In this document: positions 46,885-58,524 of the stretch, one piece after another
Position numbering within the stretch: position 1 is the stretch's first letter
Layout: each line of letters starts with the position of its first letter
Source: Phycomyces blakesleeanus NRRL 1555(-)
Taxonomy: Eukaryota; Mucoromycota; Mucoromycetes; Mucorales; Phycomycetaceae
NCBI RefSeq assembly: GCF_001638985.1
Contig: NW_017265135.1
Location: 2,347,223-2,411,222, forward strand
Direction of reading: 5' to 3'
DNA: 64,000 nucleotides
Notes under the pieces: model-generated
What the model saw: the letters and a program-made list of their open reading frames with translations, nothing else
Databases searched by the model: none
Told to the model about the DNA's origin: nothing
Position numbers and translations under genes: made by a program

Positions 46885-48126
46885 GATGAAGATGGAAACA
46901 AGTCAAACAATCCAGCTTTCCTGCTTCTTTCTTAAAACAACGCTTGTGTGAATTGGAAGCACCGATTTCCTGTTCCCCAGTCACACCAGGCAGTCCAGTG
47001 AACTCTGACGACCACTATGGGAAAGAAAAGGACAGATTTGGGGTAATTTGAAGGGTATCTTCAAGAATGGTTCTAGGTGCTAGTTTGCGTAAAACACTTT
47101 TTTACCTTTTATAAGATGTATTTATATTAGATGGTACATCGTATAATTACCTTGTAAAACAAAAAATGTGCTGGTTTCTTTTATAGCAAGATTCTATCAA
47201 TAAATGCTTGTAGATTTTTTTAGCTATTCATTTTAAAAGTTTATTAGATAATAATAGCAAATAAACGAAAGAAAAACTTAAATTGAAACATGTAAAAGGA
47301 AGAAAAAAATATTGGTTTACCAATATAATATTATTGGGTTGGATGACCTTTCACCTTTTATTCAAATATAGACAGATATTCAGGGCTTATACCCCCTACT
47401 ATAGATTTTATATGGTGTCTAAACATTATTATATTTTCTGAAAATATTTAAATTTCCAATATATTCATAGCCTGGTTAGACCTCGCTACTTATATTTATC
47501 TTAGAAGTATATATAAAGCATACTTATAGTAATGTTCTTTTTAAAAGGAAAAAAGAGACTTCTTTCCACCCCCTAGTCAATTTGATTCAAGACCTTTATA
47601 GCTGAGTCAGAGTTCTCAATTAGATAACCTGGTTTGCATTATCAAACACGGTAGGTACATATTTGTTAATATAATACAGAGGACACGTCTAACGTCCTGG
47701 ATAATTGAGATCCTTTATTCTCCACAACTGGGCGTCATTTTTTTTCCAGGAGCAAGATATCAAGAGATTATATAAACCCATTCGGTGCTTAATTGAAAAG
47801 CTCTTCCATACGATATATCTTCAAACAATCTTTGAATGGATTTCTTTAGAATGTTTTTTTTTCTGTTTTCGCTATATATGTGCTCTATCGCTGAAGATTG
47901 ACAATACGCATACAGTTGCATTACTTTATTTGCTTTTATGAAAATTAGCTGAGCAGGTTGGTGTTATTAAAAGTATAGAGTCATCCTAGAAAAATATTAT
48001 TTCGAATTAAATACGTTTTGTTACTTATTTCTTTTCCTCTGTATAGATCCTTACAAAATATATAAAAATATAATCTTTCTTTTAATATACCAAAACAAAA
48101 CAAAACAAAAAATCCGCGATGTCTCG
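46885..48126. other. AT-rich spacer
   Basis: Promoter region of the SR-cyclophilin (a GC-richer stretch to about 47050), then AT-rich DNA to the 3' end of the next gene. The ORF at 47705-47941 is not convincing. Confidence 0.45.
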
Positions 48127-49361
48127 TTAATGAACCCAACCCAACAAATGACCTTCTTCCATTTGAGGTTCAAGAAATCCTCTGAATAACCATTTATCAT
48201 TATGCAATACCCAGCGAGCACCGTATCCAAGGGACTGGCGTACCTCGTACACTACTTTTGCATGCTAAGGGTCCCCCTTATTTATGTTAGTTTACATAAA
48301 CTATATTTGTTCATGTGTGCATATGTATATTTACGTATAATAACAAAACAAAGGAAGATTACCGGTAACATGTGAAGATTAATCCAAACAGAATCACACA
48401 GGATATTTGCAAGTACAGTGTTTGCGTGATCATTCTTAGCCTTTTCAGCTTTGGATTTTTTCCATTAAATAAATGTATTGAATTATAAAGATAAGTATAA
48501 TACACTTACTTCCTGTACAATTACCCCAAAACTGATTTTTCTGGTCACGGTGAGCATGTTTACTTAATGCTCTGGCACCCACTGTTAGCTGATTGACTAT
48601 CGGTCTGGTCCCTGTAGATATTGGCTGATGAAGACAAGTAAAGGCTTCGATGCATTCGTTAAGACTTGGTGGCATGGTATCCAGATCTTTTCCGCCCGTT
48701 GTGGTCCTTAATCCTAAAAAGAGGCGCCAATCTTGGGGTTCCATCGTCTTGGACAATATGTAGTAATGTGTAATCAGAACAATATATACATAAATGCATA
48801 AAGAAGGGTTTTGTTGTTTGTATGGTTTGTTTTTACCTCGAATATTAATTTATGGAGGGACGACTCAAGATCAGGACTCTTAAAAACTTGGATACTTTCT
48901 TGTTCAATCACTTTTAATCTGTTTCAAAATTCTTAAAGTAAGACATCTAACTAACCATGCCAACAAATCAATAATACAAAAGGAGAGAAAATATTTTTTA
49001 TATATTTTACGCACCGTGAGGTGTTTGTCATTCCGAGTAAATCAAGTGGATTACTGATAAACTTGGAAGATAACTTCCCTTGGTTGACGCGCCATTGGTC
49101 AAGTATGTCTGCCATCCCATGACTGAATGGACGAGAGAGGGCTCCGGTGGCGAATTCTCCACGAGCCGGGTTTGATTTTGCAGAGATTTGTTCGCGAAGA
49201 GAAGAGAGGAGTAGGTTTTGGGGATCTGGAAGTGGTTCCGACTGCAGCATCAGCTTACAGAGGGTTGCCCACTTCGGATAAGATCTTCCTTTGCAGAGTA
49301 ACTCGATGACGAGCGGAAGCATTAGAGGTTTTTCATTGAGAATACATGTTTGTGTAGCCAT
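48127..49361 (-). CDS. Conserved eukaryotic-type protein of unknown function
   Basis: Five exons (49361-49015, 48918-48837, 48747-48510, 48448-48363, 48264-48127) join in phase to 296 residues. The C-terminal half looks strongly conserved: KHAHRDQKNQFWGNCTG, LCDSVWINLHMLPHAKVVYE, GYGARW and FRGFLEPQMEEGHLLGWVH. I recall a similar FRGFLEPQM-GH-GW-H ending in uncharacterised proteins of other organisms but know no function. There is no signal peptide or membrane span. Its ATG lies only 33 bp after the stop of the upstream gene on the same strand. Confidence 0.8.
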
Positions 49362-49394
49362 GAGATGTATTTAATAGCAATCAAAGTAAAAAGG

Positions 49395-49841
49395 TCATGC
49401 GTAGGATGGCTTTGTGCCTGGAGAGATGTTGAAATAGTGGGAGAAATAGCTGGGGATCCTGAGTACAAAGCCCTGAACGGTGTGGATATTTATTGATCCG
49501 AACACTGGGTAAAGGGCATACAAAGCCGACCAAGGATTCTTTTCTGACGTGATTTTGGAAAGGTGAGTAGTGATAAGGGTCATGACAGCCGTCCAATCTA
49601 CTTGCTGCATTCGCTCCTTGAATGTCACCCAAAGTCTGTTCCGGGTTGCGGCTGAGATGCGTCCGAGGTCATCGCACATGCTGAGAGCAATAAAAGCACA
49701 AAAGAGACTGACTGTAGATAGGACGGCTAGTACACAGGCTGTAATGTAGGAAGCGAGCTGAACTACACCTGTTAGGCGTGATCTATTCGAGGCAGGTTTT
49801 AGCCAACCATACGCAAGATTAAGTAGGTCCGATAACGACAT
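49395..49841 (-). CDS. Small hypothetical membrane-associated protein
   Basis: A single-exon 148-residue ORF starting MSLSDLLNLAYGWLKPA. One clear hydrophobic span (ASYITACVLAVLSTVSLF and following residues) lies at about 30-55, and a weaker hydrophobic stretch lies near the C-terminus. An upstream in-frame ATG (49898) would add a Phe/Ser run translated from a pyrimidine-rich leader, so 49841 is preferred. Not recognised. Same strand as the next gene, with a 33-bp gap. Confidence 0.65.
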   Translation of the reverse strand: MSLSDLLNLAYGWLKPASNRSRLTGVVQLASYITACVLAVLSTVSLFCAFIALSMCDDLGRISAATRNRLWVTFKERMQQVDWTAVMTLITTHLSKITSEKNPWSALYALYPVFGSINIHTVQGFVLRIPSYFSHYFNISPGTKPSYA

Positions 49842-50619
49842 GGAATAAAGAGAAAGAAAAAAGAAGAAGAAAAGAGAGAAAAGTGAAGAGAGGTACAAAG
49901 GCCTTTAATCTATTTTGACCCCTTCGGATCAGAAATAAAGGCAGTCATCTGTATTGTATAATAAAATGCTATGGCTGAGCCAAAATAAATAAATATAAAC
50001 ATTCAATAGTATTGTCAACAGCTTGAGCTGTGTATTGAACAAACCAGAGATATCATGCCGTATACTCAAGTTTGAAAGCAAAACTCCGATCACAAGAATC
50101 AAGTCTGGCACTTTTTCGATATTAAAACAAGTTGAACCGTATGTAGACCACTAGATAGATGCTTACAGCCATATACAGTCTTATAAGGTATCGACCATAT
50201 CTACCTAAAGCTCTTGGAAATAATCTAAAAGAAAATACTTTCAAATTTCACATCTCATTTGTTATCTTTAAACGTGACGCAGGGGTACCGACACCCTAAA
50301 TCGCTCTTTGCTGTCAAAGGTTTTATTACAGTGTTTCTACTTTGAATTCAGACGATGTTAGTTTTTTTTTTGAGCGAATCAAAATTAATCGTTAGACATT
50401 TTGTTTACCTTTTTTAGACAAAGAGAAAATAAAATCCAAACAGAAAAGAATGGAAATTGTCTGAACTCCTTGGAGTGATAGACAATTAGTTTTGAAACTT
50501 AAAGAGATATGTTGGAACTAAGACATGAGGACATATAAAACAATATATTTGGTTAAATATTTCAAATATATATATTTATATATGATGTTGTCAAAGATCC
50601 CTAATACCTACGTAAATCA
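49842..50619. other. Spacer upstream of the small membrane protein gene
   Basis: A/G-rich leader-like sequence near 49845-49900, then AT-rich DNA. No gene seen. Confidence 0.45.
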
Positions 50620-51520
50620 TTCAAGAAAAAAGACAAGAACATAACGCTAAAAGGTGCACAACTGAGCAAAGCGAGAATACATCTGTATGCTCTAGCTGTC
50701 ACTAAGAGGGACACAATAGTTCAATATTGAGAGACTGCCCGATCCATAGGTTGACCAAACAAGAGCAAGCAAAGAGTCTTTTGGGAGATAACCCTATAAC
50801 TTACAAAAGAAAATCAAATTGGACACAATTCTTAAGCAAGAATACAAGGCATTACTTACGGCTAAAGTGTTAAAATTATCCAAACTTTTTCGAAATATAA
50901 TGATACGTTCACAGGTTATTATAGACTATTACGTGATAGCACATGCCAACGAAACTGTTGATAAATGATAATTTACGCAGAACTTCTGGTATTGCATTAC
51001 TCAATTGCTCTTGAAAAAGTTACCCAAAAAACACCAAGACTCTGCCAAATGATATTTTAGATTCTTGGAACAGCTTTTCCTCAATATATGGAAGTAACAT
51101 ATGGCATTAAATAAGCTGTAAGCGGATATATATATTGTTTGTCGTCTGCTTATGTGGACATGGCTACCACCTAAACCAACTCAGTTGTAAAGGGCCTTGA
51201 GGGACGATTATCGGCATATCTATTTAGAAGCATCAAAAAACTTTTTGAAAAGGTAATTACAATCTTTCATAAACATAGACTTTGGTTTAAAAGAATCTAA
51301 CTATAAATCTTAAATATGTAGCCAGAAAAGAGTCTTATTACAAAAATAGTTCAATTATATTGCTATCAGTATGTCTGTGGTGGCATACCAGTTTGGTCCG
51401 ATAATATTTCAGATGCTTTTACTAGAATAAAACTCCCGTCCACATACGAAGAAAAGATTGATATGTTTAACAAGGTCTTTGATCTTAAAAGGCTCATATT
51501 AAATAGGTAAGGAATTTGAA
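50620..51520 (+). pseudogene. N-terminal fragment of a Fanzor-like element
   Basis: An open plus-strand block at 50811-50969 reads IKLDTILKQEYKALLTAKVL and RNIMIRSQVIIDYYVIAHAN; further fragments are VVKGLEGRLSAYLFRSIKKL (51190-) and YCYQYVCGGIP (51359-). The last block is the counterpart of YCYQFVCGGNPQ at 10755 in the other Fanzor-like relic, showing that both come from related elements. No RuvC or zinc-ribbon part follows, so only the N-terminal half survives. Confidence 0.5.
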
Positions 51521-53083
51521 CATATACGATATATACGTAGGATTTCTTGCTTAACAAGAATTTTCGTATTAGCTTGGGAAACATAAAAGATATGGACAAA
51601 AAAAATTTAATCAAAACGGAAGGCCACACAACGGATGTTGTTGTTTTTCTTTAAGAAAAAAAACTATGCGATCAAGTACAGTATCTACTTTTTTCCCAAT
51701 ATTGAGATACTAACCTAATAACAATCCCAAATACCTCACACACAATTCGGCTATAATCATTTTATGTGCTATCATTGTCTTTTATTAGCATCTCATCATA
51801 GTTGGATAATAAGTTGAGTCCCTAAGTACTAAAACATGCTCAAGGATTTTTAAAGCAAAAGAAATAACTTTTTTTCTTAATTTGATTCGGATAGATCTTG
51901 TATAAATATGAGAGGCCCTTGGTAATATATCTGCTATCCAAGATACTCTATACCCAATAAGCAGCATCGATATTTAACTATTATCTTCATTCTTTTAACA
52001 GAAAAAAAAACACTATATACTAACGCCATGCACCCATATTTTCTATCATCTAGCATTAATCCGCGTATATGCTTATCATGATAATTAATAGCCTTTTTCT
52101 TGATAAGAGTTCCTGCACTGAACTTTGAACTCTTAACGTAAACCTCATCATGCTCACACGGAGCTTGCTAAAAGAAAAAGGAAAATGATCGTCTTGGTTA
52201 TGTGGCTTTACTTTTGACAGGCCATTCTTAAAATACCTCTACACTCTCCTTGGCTGTTCTCAACTACAATTTTATAAAATATATTATTATTTTTATAAAA
52301 TATACAAAGGTACTACCCTTTTTAAAATTGGAAGACGTCTTGGTTTGGAGGAGAAGGAGAGGGAGTTCTCTTCTAGTTCATTTGGCCATTTAGTTTGGTA
52401 TAAATATATCTTAGTGGAGTATGTAATGATAGGTACCTTTACTGATTCTTTTTGTCTTGTAGCCAATAACGGTCCTGCATGTTTCATTTAGTTCTGCCTA
52501 CAATTTATAAGTAATTAATATCAGCATCGTTAGTATAGCTGTATAATTAAAGTACATCATGCTTGATCTTTTTTAACTTTTATTTTGCTAGTGATGGAGC
52601 CACATCATACCAAAATGCTTTATTTTGGATGTTTTTGGTTATTTTCTATGAATAAATAAATATTAAATTGTTCATGGTATTATATTTAAAAATGAAAGCG
52701 CAGAATCTACTTCTGTTGGTTTTTAAATTCTCTAAAATGTTCTTTTTTTTTCGTCCAAGTCAATCGAAAGCAAAGTTTCAATATATGCTCACAAGCAGGC
52801 GTGTGCCACTCTTTTCTCAACAACTTTACTCTTGCAAAGGGCTATGTCGTACTTGGTAATGTCATATTGCTTTGGTTTTGTGTTTTCCCAGTATTCTGTT
52901 AATTTAAGAACGCGTTTAAATAAATAAACAATTACAGTATTCTATTACTTTTATTGTTGTCATTTACCAAAGTTGAAAAGATTTCCTTTAATGTTATCCA
53001 TTTTATAACTGCAAAAGTATAATGATAATAAGGCAAAATATTGGTATACGCCCATTTTACACGCCTTTTTTCAAAAGGGAAAC
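51521..53083. other. AT-rich spacer
   Basis: No recognisable gene. On the minus strand, splice-like signals near 53014 and 52910 could extend the small gene at 53084-53393, ending near 52797, but this is weaker than the simple stop at 53084. Confidence 0.4.
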
Positions 53084-53393
53084 TTACGAACAGCCTGGCG
53101 GAACAGCCTGGGCAGCCTGGGCCCTAATTTTAGGGGAACAACATTTCCTGGTAGGGGGGTGATATTTTGATTCTACCGGACCACAAATCATAACCTTTTT
53201 GCCAGCATGGAATAACTCTATCTGGTCCCTAGGGATCGATTATACTATAATAATTAATACCAGCCAGGATACAAAATATTCATAAAGATTTTCTTTTGTG
53301 CTTAGCAAAAAAAAAAGAGTGAATGGGGATTACTTACCAGCTGGTACTGTCAGACTCTGGGAACATAAGTAGGTAAAAGAAAGGGAAAGACAT
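53084..53393 (-). CDS. Candidate small two-exon gene, unknown function
   Basis: Two exons (53393-53338, 53228-53084) with donor GTAAGT and acceptor CCCTAG join in phase to 66 residues: SDSTSWDQIELFHAGKKVM, ICGPVESKYHPPTRKCCSPK, then IRAQAAQAVPPGCS. The spliced product has a balanced, protein-like composition and the exon DNA is clearly richer in GC than its surroundings. Translation could also start at the second ATG (53366). The stop codon overlaps a GTAAGT donor-like motif, so an alternative longer 3' form cannot be excluded. I do not recognise the protein. Confidence 0.42.
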
Positions 53394-53958
53394 GATACGC
53401 GTAAGAAGGCCAATAAGTAGTAAAACACTCAACAAGATTTCGTTACAAAGTGTGTAATGACAATAACTCTTTATTATCTTCTGCATAACTGGCTATTGGT
53501 ATAGTGTATTAGTGATAAATTATTATTTCTTTATTGTCAAGTCAAAATTTAGGATGCAAACGGCTATCAACCGAATATACAGGATTTGTTTTTCATATGA
53601 GACAGTGTTTTATTATTTAACTGACCAAAAAGCGGTCGTACTTCCTAAAAGAAAAATAGATAGGTCTCTGGAGAGAGAGAGATAGACAAAAAGTGTGGGG
53701 ACAAAGTAGTAAAGCTAATGCATGCAATGAATATATTGTATTTTTTCAGGATACACCATTTTGCCCTGAAGGATTAGAGAAAGACACTAGCCCAGGCATG
53801 TAGTCAGAATTGATTAGTCCGGTTAGATAGAAATGTTGTGCACCATCAGGAAACGTGGTTACCGTAACATTGCTGATCTACTTTTGACATTTTCTATTGT
53901 TAAAAAACGCTGATGCTTTGCGATTGCATCTTTATAGATAGACATAATATTTGATTAA
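53394..53958. other. Spacer
   Basis: Upstream of the small candidate gene. Nothing recognised. Confidence 0.45.
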
Positions 53959-54244
53959 GAGTATCCACAGCGGTCTGTGTAAATTTAACAAGAATGTTAA
54001 TTTAACTAGAAAATTTAGATTTTTTCATCCCCAGCGGATTGCTTAACTAAAAGTTTTAACTGATTATTTCTCAATAATAATTACCGGCTTTTTAAATTTA
54101 ACAATCCACAAAAACATCCAGGGCTTTTTTACATACACTGCTAATTTTATCCAGGCCGCTGTGGATGGTCTAAATTATCTCTTTTAAATGCGGCTTTTTT
54201 ATTTTACGTAATTATTTTAGTTACACATACCACTGTGGATGTTC
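53959..54244. mobile_element. 286-bp PIF/Harbinger-like MITE
   Basis: Terminal inverted repeats GAGTATCCACAGCGG (53959-) and CCACTGTGGATGTTC (ends 54244) are imperfect inverted copies, flanked on both sides by TAA (53956-53958, 54245-54247), the 3-bp target duplication typical of PIF/Harbinger. An internal extra copy GCCGCTGTGGAT lies near 54153. There is no ORF. Confidence 0.72.
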
Positions 54245-54247
54245 TAA

Positions 54248-54922
54248 GGTAACATATATAACAAACCGGTAAAGACTTTATAAAAGAGGTTTAAGTCAGA
54301 ATTAGCCAAGCTCCACTTATTATATTTGGTAATAATTTTACTCGATTATCTTAAATTAAGCTGCTGATCTGCAGAACAAAACATGCTGTAAAACAGCACA
54401 AATTAGCCTTAAAGAAATAAGCTATATTACTTTTCCATCGTTGATTTCTTTTCCTTCTGGTAATTAGATGTTAGGACGGTTAAAACTAATAGACATTTTC
54501 AGGCAAGCCAGCTATGTACCATTATCTCTTTGTTGTTCCCTCAACGACGGCATGGAAGATAATGAGTTTTTAGGGGAGGTAAGAATACGCCGCTTTTTGT
54601 AGGAAATAGAGTTTATTTATTTATTTATTGGTACAATCATAAAGAATAAAATCAGCATTTTTTTGGCTGTTTAAATTTAAAGGGATTTCTTTTTTAGATA
54701 TGTACTATGAGGATGCAGTTATGAAATAATTAGAAAAATATACTTGTATTTAAGAATAGATAAATAAAGTACTGGGCTCAAAGCTAATACCAAACAAGCT
54801 CAAACTCCATAAACGCCATCTTGAAACGAGAGGCTGAGCTTGTATATTTCCAAAGATTGCTTAACATACACGTTCTTTCAGACACACACAGATTCTCTCT
54901 TTTAACTCTTGTCATCATCATC
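54248..54922. other. Promoter-side spacer of tropomyosin
   Basis: AT-rich, with ATTT repeats at 54610-54630. Pyrimidine-rich leader CTCTCTTTTAACTCTTGTCATC precedes the ATG (split here as 54893-54914). Confidence 0.45.
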
Positions 54923-55577
54923 ATGGAAAAAGTTCGCGAAGTAAGAACCCTCACCTCTACAAGACTGGTACTGCTGTAAACACTTGCTGATATCTCTTGT
55001 ATTTTCTCCTTTTTCTTTTATTTGTTACTTTTATTTAAATTTCTTTTACACCAAAAAGAGAATTTCTAGCCTGCGCGCAGAAGTGGAAGCAGCACAGACC
55101 AAAAGCGAAGAATATGAAGTTGAATCCAAACGTCTTGCCCAAGAACAACTGGGACTAGAGCATGAGATCGTCTCTTTAACAAACAAAAATCGAAACCTCG
55201 AGGTGGAATTGAATGAGACACTTGAGAAGATGAAGGCACTCAAAGGCCTCGAAGAGGATGACGATCTGCTCAAAAAAGAAAAAGAAACTGCCCAACGCAA
55301 GATTAATCTGCTAGAACAAGAACTCGAAAACTCGGATAAGTCTTTAAGAGAGACCACCAAAAAGTAAGAAACATTCCTGTACTTGTGATTTAATTTTAAT
55401 CAATTATATCTTAGTTTCCGGGAGGCAGATGTCAAGGCTGAACATTTCGAGCGCAAGATGCAACAATTGGAAAACATAATTGTGAATCAGGAAAGAAAGA
55501 ATGAGGAACTCAAGTTAAAGAATCAAGAATTGCAAGTACTGTTAGATGAATTCAATGCCGGACTCGATGATTTTTAG
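54923..55577 (+). CDS. TPM1: Tropomyosin
   Basis: Three exons (54923-54940, 55059-55363, 55415-55577) give 161 residues, the same length as fission-yeast Cdc8. The protein starts MEKVRERISSLRAEVEAA, is a continuous heptad-repeat coiled coil rich in Lys, Glu and Leu with no Pro, and ends LLDEFNAGLDDF. Tropomyosin binds along formin-made actin filaments and directs myosin in rings and cables. The first exon has only six codons and is missed if one reads the longer open frame beginning at 54984. Confidence 0.9.
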
Positions 55578-55782
55578 TCCATTTCAACTATTACTTTGTT
55601 TATCTCTCTCTTTTTCTGTCATTATATTCCCGCATACACATACACTTCACAATCACAAAATATATCTCGGTATACATCTATATATATATATGCATAATAT
55701 GTGTATTGGTCTGTATGTTATATTTTTTGCATTCCATAATAAAGGTTGATTTTATTGAGGTGAGGCGTAGTGTTTTCATTTT

Positions 55783-56251
55783 TTAGATCTCAGCCAATTC
55801 ACGGAGACGACGGACGGTCGAACGCACAGTGGCAGCAGCAGTGGTTCTGTGATGTATGAAATTCGTTAATAAAAAAGTCGAGAATATGCAAACTACACAA
55901 CAATAATGATAGTAATAGTTTTGTAACTGTTACTTACGAGACGGTGTAAGCACCACCAGCCATGGTCTTCTTGCAGCCCTTGCACTTCCAGATACCGACA
56001 GCAGTACGCTTGACAGCATCCTTACCGCAGAAGGTACAGGTGTACTTGGCGTGCTGGGTGATTTCCATCTTCTTCACCTGCTTTCTGAGAGAGGCACCAT
56101 AACGGGTACCGTACTTTCCGGTAATACCGACCTTCTTAGTGCGCTTGGCCTGTATATATCAGATAGTGTGGATGGATGGATATATTGATATATTTGATTA
56201 GCATTGAGCAGTTTCTTGGATGGATGTGTAACGGGGTTACTGCCTTACCAT
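55783..56251 (-). CDS. RPL43: 60S ribosomal protein L43 (eL43, L37a)
   Basis: Three exons (56251-56249, 56149-55938, 55846-55783) give 92 residues. It begins [19 protein letters not shown], has the C4 zinc site [19 protein letters not shown] with KGCKK, and ends [14 protein letters not shown]. The first coding exon is the ATG alone, followed immediately by GTAAGG. It is divergent from the kelch gene with about 300 bp between their starts. Confidence 0.95.
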
Positions 56252-56552
56252 GTTGAAGTCGAGTCCAAAGAGGAAGATCCATCACACTGGGGGATTGGCG
56301 TGGGTCTTTGTGTGGACTCGACTGGTCCGAGCAGTGTGACGTATCGGGCCATTCATTTGTACTCCGATGAATTGTGGATTTTATGCCTTTCTTTTTTTTT
56401 TAAATTTTTGTTAAAGCAAACTTCAGGCATCTCTTACTTTTTGTATTGGTGTATAGTGTGTGGGTGTTCATTTTTCATTTTTCAACTATTAAAAATAAAA
56501 GAAAAGCGAAGAAGAAAAGAGAAATACAATATCAAACATTAGCGAAAGCGGG

Positions 56553-58262
56553 ATGAACAGACGACCAACTTCACCACCTGCGCAACAATCGCCAGAAGCA
56601 TCTGTACAAGATGAGGTACTATTGCCACTCCCAACACCAGCACCAACACCGTGTCGCATTCTAGGAGAGTCATTGGCGTCATTAGTTGGAGCTTCCTTGA
56701 CTGTGGTGGGCGACAGTGTATATGTGTTTGGAGGATTTGACCGGTTTACAGACGAAGTATTCAAGTCATTGTATCGATTGGAGCGTCATGCAGGACAATC
56801 GCGCTGGACAAGAATAATATACACCAAGGGAGCAGCGCCATCTGAGCTTAGTGGTCACTCTGTTACATTATGGAACGATACTAAATTGGTAGTATTTGGA
56901 GGAAGTTCAGAAGAAGACAACACGTTCTTCAATCAAATAGCTATTCTTGACCTATCTACAATGGTATGGTCTCATCCTACAACTACAGGCCATATACCAG
57001 AAGGACGAGTAAATCATTCCGCAACAATTTATCAAAACAAGCTTTATATAGCAGGTGGAAATACAGCCAACCCTTCTAGTTTTGCTGATACATTGCTTAT
57101 ACTTGACCTTGAGACATTGGAATGGCAACCACCTGTCAGTTTCGTAAAGCGACAACAACATGCAACATTTGTCTACGACCATCGCCTTTATCTCTATGGG
57201 GGATTCAGAGAGGATATGGGCCGATCTAACCACCTTTCCTTTATCAACCTTGACACTTATGCTATTACACATCTCGATTTCGAATCTGCATCTGCGCCTC
57301 CTCTTACAGGCCAACGATTTGGGCAAATATGTGGCGATCAGTTGGTCGTAGTTGTAGTAACAGCCCCCTCCACTGCTGCCACTGTACGGGCCACCCGTGA
57401 GACTCATCAACCTCAAATTCATGCTACAGGAGTATGGACATTGGATTTAACATCTATGCAATGGCAGCAAAGGGAAATGGGATCACGTTACGGTGTGTGT
57501 AATTGGCACTGTTTTGCTATGGGTGAGAACGACACTGCGTTTTATCTGTTTGGAACAGAAGAAGACGAACCCTACGACTACTATGCTATGGCTCTTCGAG
57601 TGGATTTGCAAGAACTAGGTATTGTAGTTGTACCTCCTCCTCAACTTGGACATGATCTTGTCAATCTATTGGCTTCACACACTGGTGATTTTTCAATAAG
57701 TTCAAGCCTTAATGATGAAAAGGGAGAAGTACGTGTCCATCGGCTGGTCCTCATGGCACGTTGGCCTCATTTTGCTGCGTTATTACAATCTGGAATGGAA
57801 GAAACAGTCCAATCTACACTAATGATGCCATACGGTTTGGAGTCCCTGCAAGCCCTTGTCATCTACCTCTACTCTGATTCGATTGACCAAATACGTCAAC
57901 GGGGTGTGATTGCTGATCTACTCGTCATGGCTCAGGTTTATGAGTTGCCACGATTAAGTACATTGTGTATCCGAAGATTGCATCATCCAATGACGATTGA
58001 TAGTGTAAGCAAGGTGTATCACTGTGCAGGACTTGCTGGTCAGCCAGGACTGCAACACTCTGCTCTAGCATATATGTTTCAGCACTTTGGTGCAGTATCA
58101 CATACTCATGCTTTTAGGAGTCTCCCGCGTGAGGTTCTATTTCAAATCTGGGATGCAATGCCTGACAATGCAACTATTGTTGGCTATACAAGTCGCAGTC
58201 CTTCTGTAGAACAAGATGCAGGGCGACAATCCGATAGTGAGATGAGTGGTGTGGATTCCTGA
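56553..58262 (+). CDS. Kelch-repeat and BTB-domain protein (LZTR1/Ral2-like)
   Basis: An intronless 569-residue ORF. Residues about 40-350 contain six kelch-type repeats (VYVFGGFD, LVVFGGSS, LYIAGGN, LYLYGGF, FYLFGTE), followed by a BTB domain (about 365-470: VRVHRLVLMARWPHFAALL, LVIYLYSDSID) and a BACK-like end (LPREVLFQIWDAMP). The kelch-then-BTB order is that of LZTR1, a CUL3 adaptor acting on Ras-family GTPases, and of fission-yeast Ral2. The reverse BTB-kelch order of KLHL proteins does not apply. Lack of introns is unusual for this window. Confidence 0.85.
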   Translation: MNRRPTSPPAQQSPEASVQDEVLLPLPTPAPTPCRILGESLASLVGASLTVVGDSVYVFGGFDRFTDEVFKSLYRLERHAGQSRWTRIIYTKGAAPSELSGHSVTLWNDTKLVVFGGSSEEDNTFFNQIAILDLSTMVWSHPTTTGHIPEGRVNHSATIYQNKLYIAGGNTANPSSFADTLLILDLETLEWQPPVSFVKRQQHATFVYDHRLYLYGGFREDMGRSNHLSFINLDTYAITHLDFESASAPPLTGQRFGQICGDQLVVVVVTAPSTAATVRATRETHQPQIHATGVWTLDLTSMQWQQREMGSRYGVCNWHCFAMGENDTAFYLFGTEEDEPYDYYAMALRVDLQELGIVVVPPPQLGHDLVNLLASHTGDFSISSSLNDEKGEVRVHRLVLMARWPHFAALLQSGMEETVQSTLMMPYGLESLQALVIYLYSDSIDQIRQRGVIADLLVMAQVYELPRLSTLCIRRLHHPMTIDSVSKVYHCAGLAGQPGLQHSALAYMFQHFGAVSHTHAFRSLPREVLFQIWDAMPDNATIVGYTSRSPSVEQDAGRQSDSEMSGVDS

Positions 58263-58524
58263 TTGTCCTTCAATAAAACCAAGATAGAATGAAAAGACAG
58301 TTATAAAAAAAAAGAAAAAAAAAGGTTGTCGGACGTGGGAGAGGCCGGCAGCAGGAACCCCCCGGACCGCCCCTCCCACCTTATCCCCCTTCTTAGACAA
58401 GCCCACATAGCACATACATCCTTCATAATTCCTTGGGCGACGAATCGAACCCAAGTACGCCCAATCCAGTCCGCAATCTACCCCATCCCCCTCTTACTTC
58501 ACCTCCTCCATCCATCCATCGCAT

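Noticed and set aside
52797..53014. Extension of the small minus-strand gene through exons reading MDNIKGNLFNFG and EYWENTKPKQYDIT
   Set aside because: Splice sites are plausible, but an in-frame stop at 53084 gives a simpler gene and the extension has no recognisable similarity.
58420..58460. ATCGAACCC motif resembling a tRNA T-arm on the minus strand
   Set aside because: No matching acceptor, D or anticodon stems could be folded around it; it lies in the RPL35 promoter.
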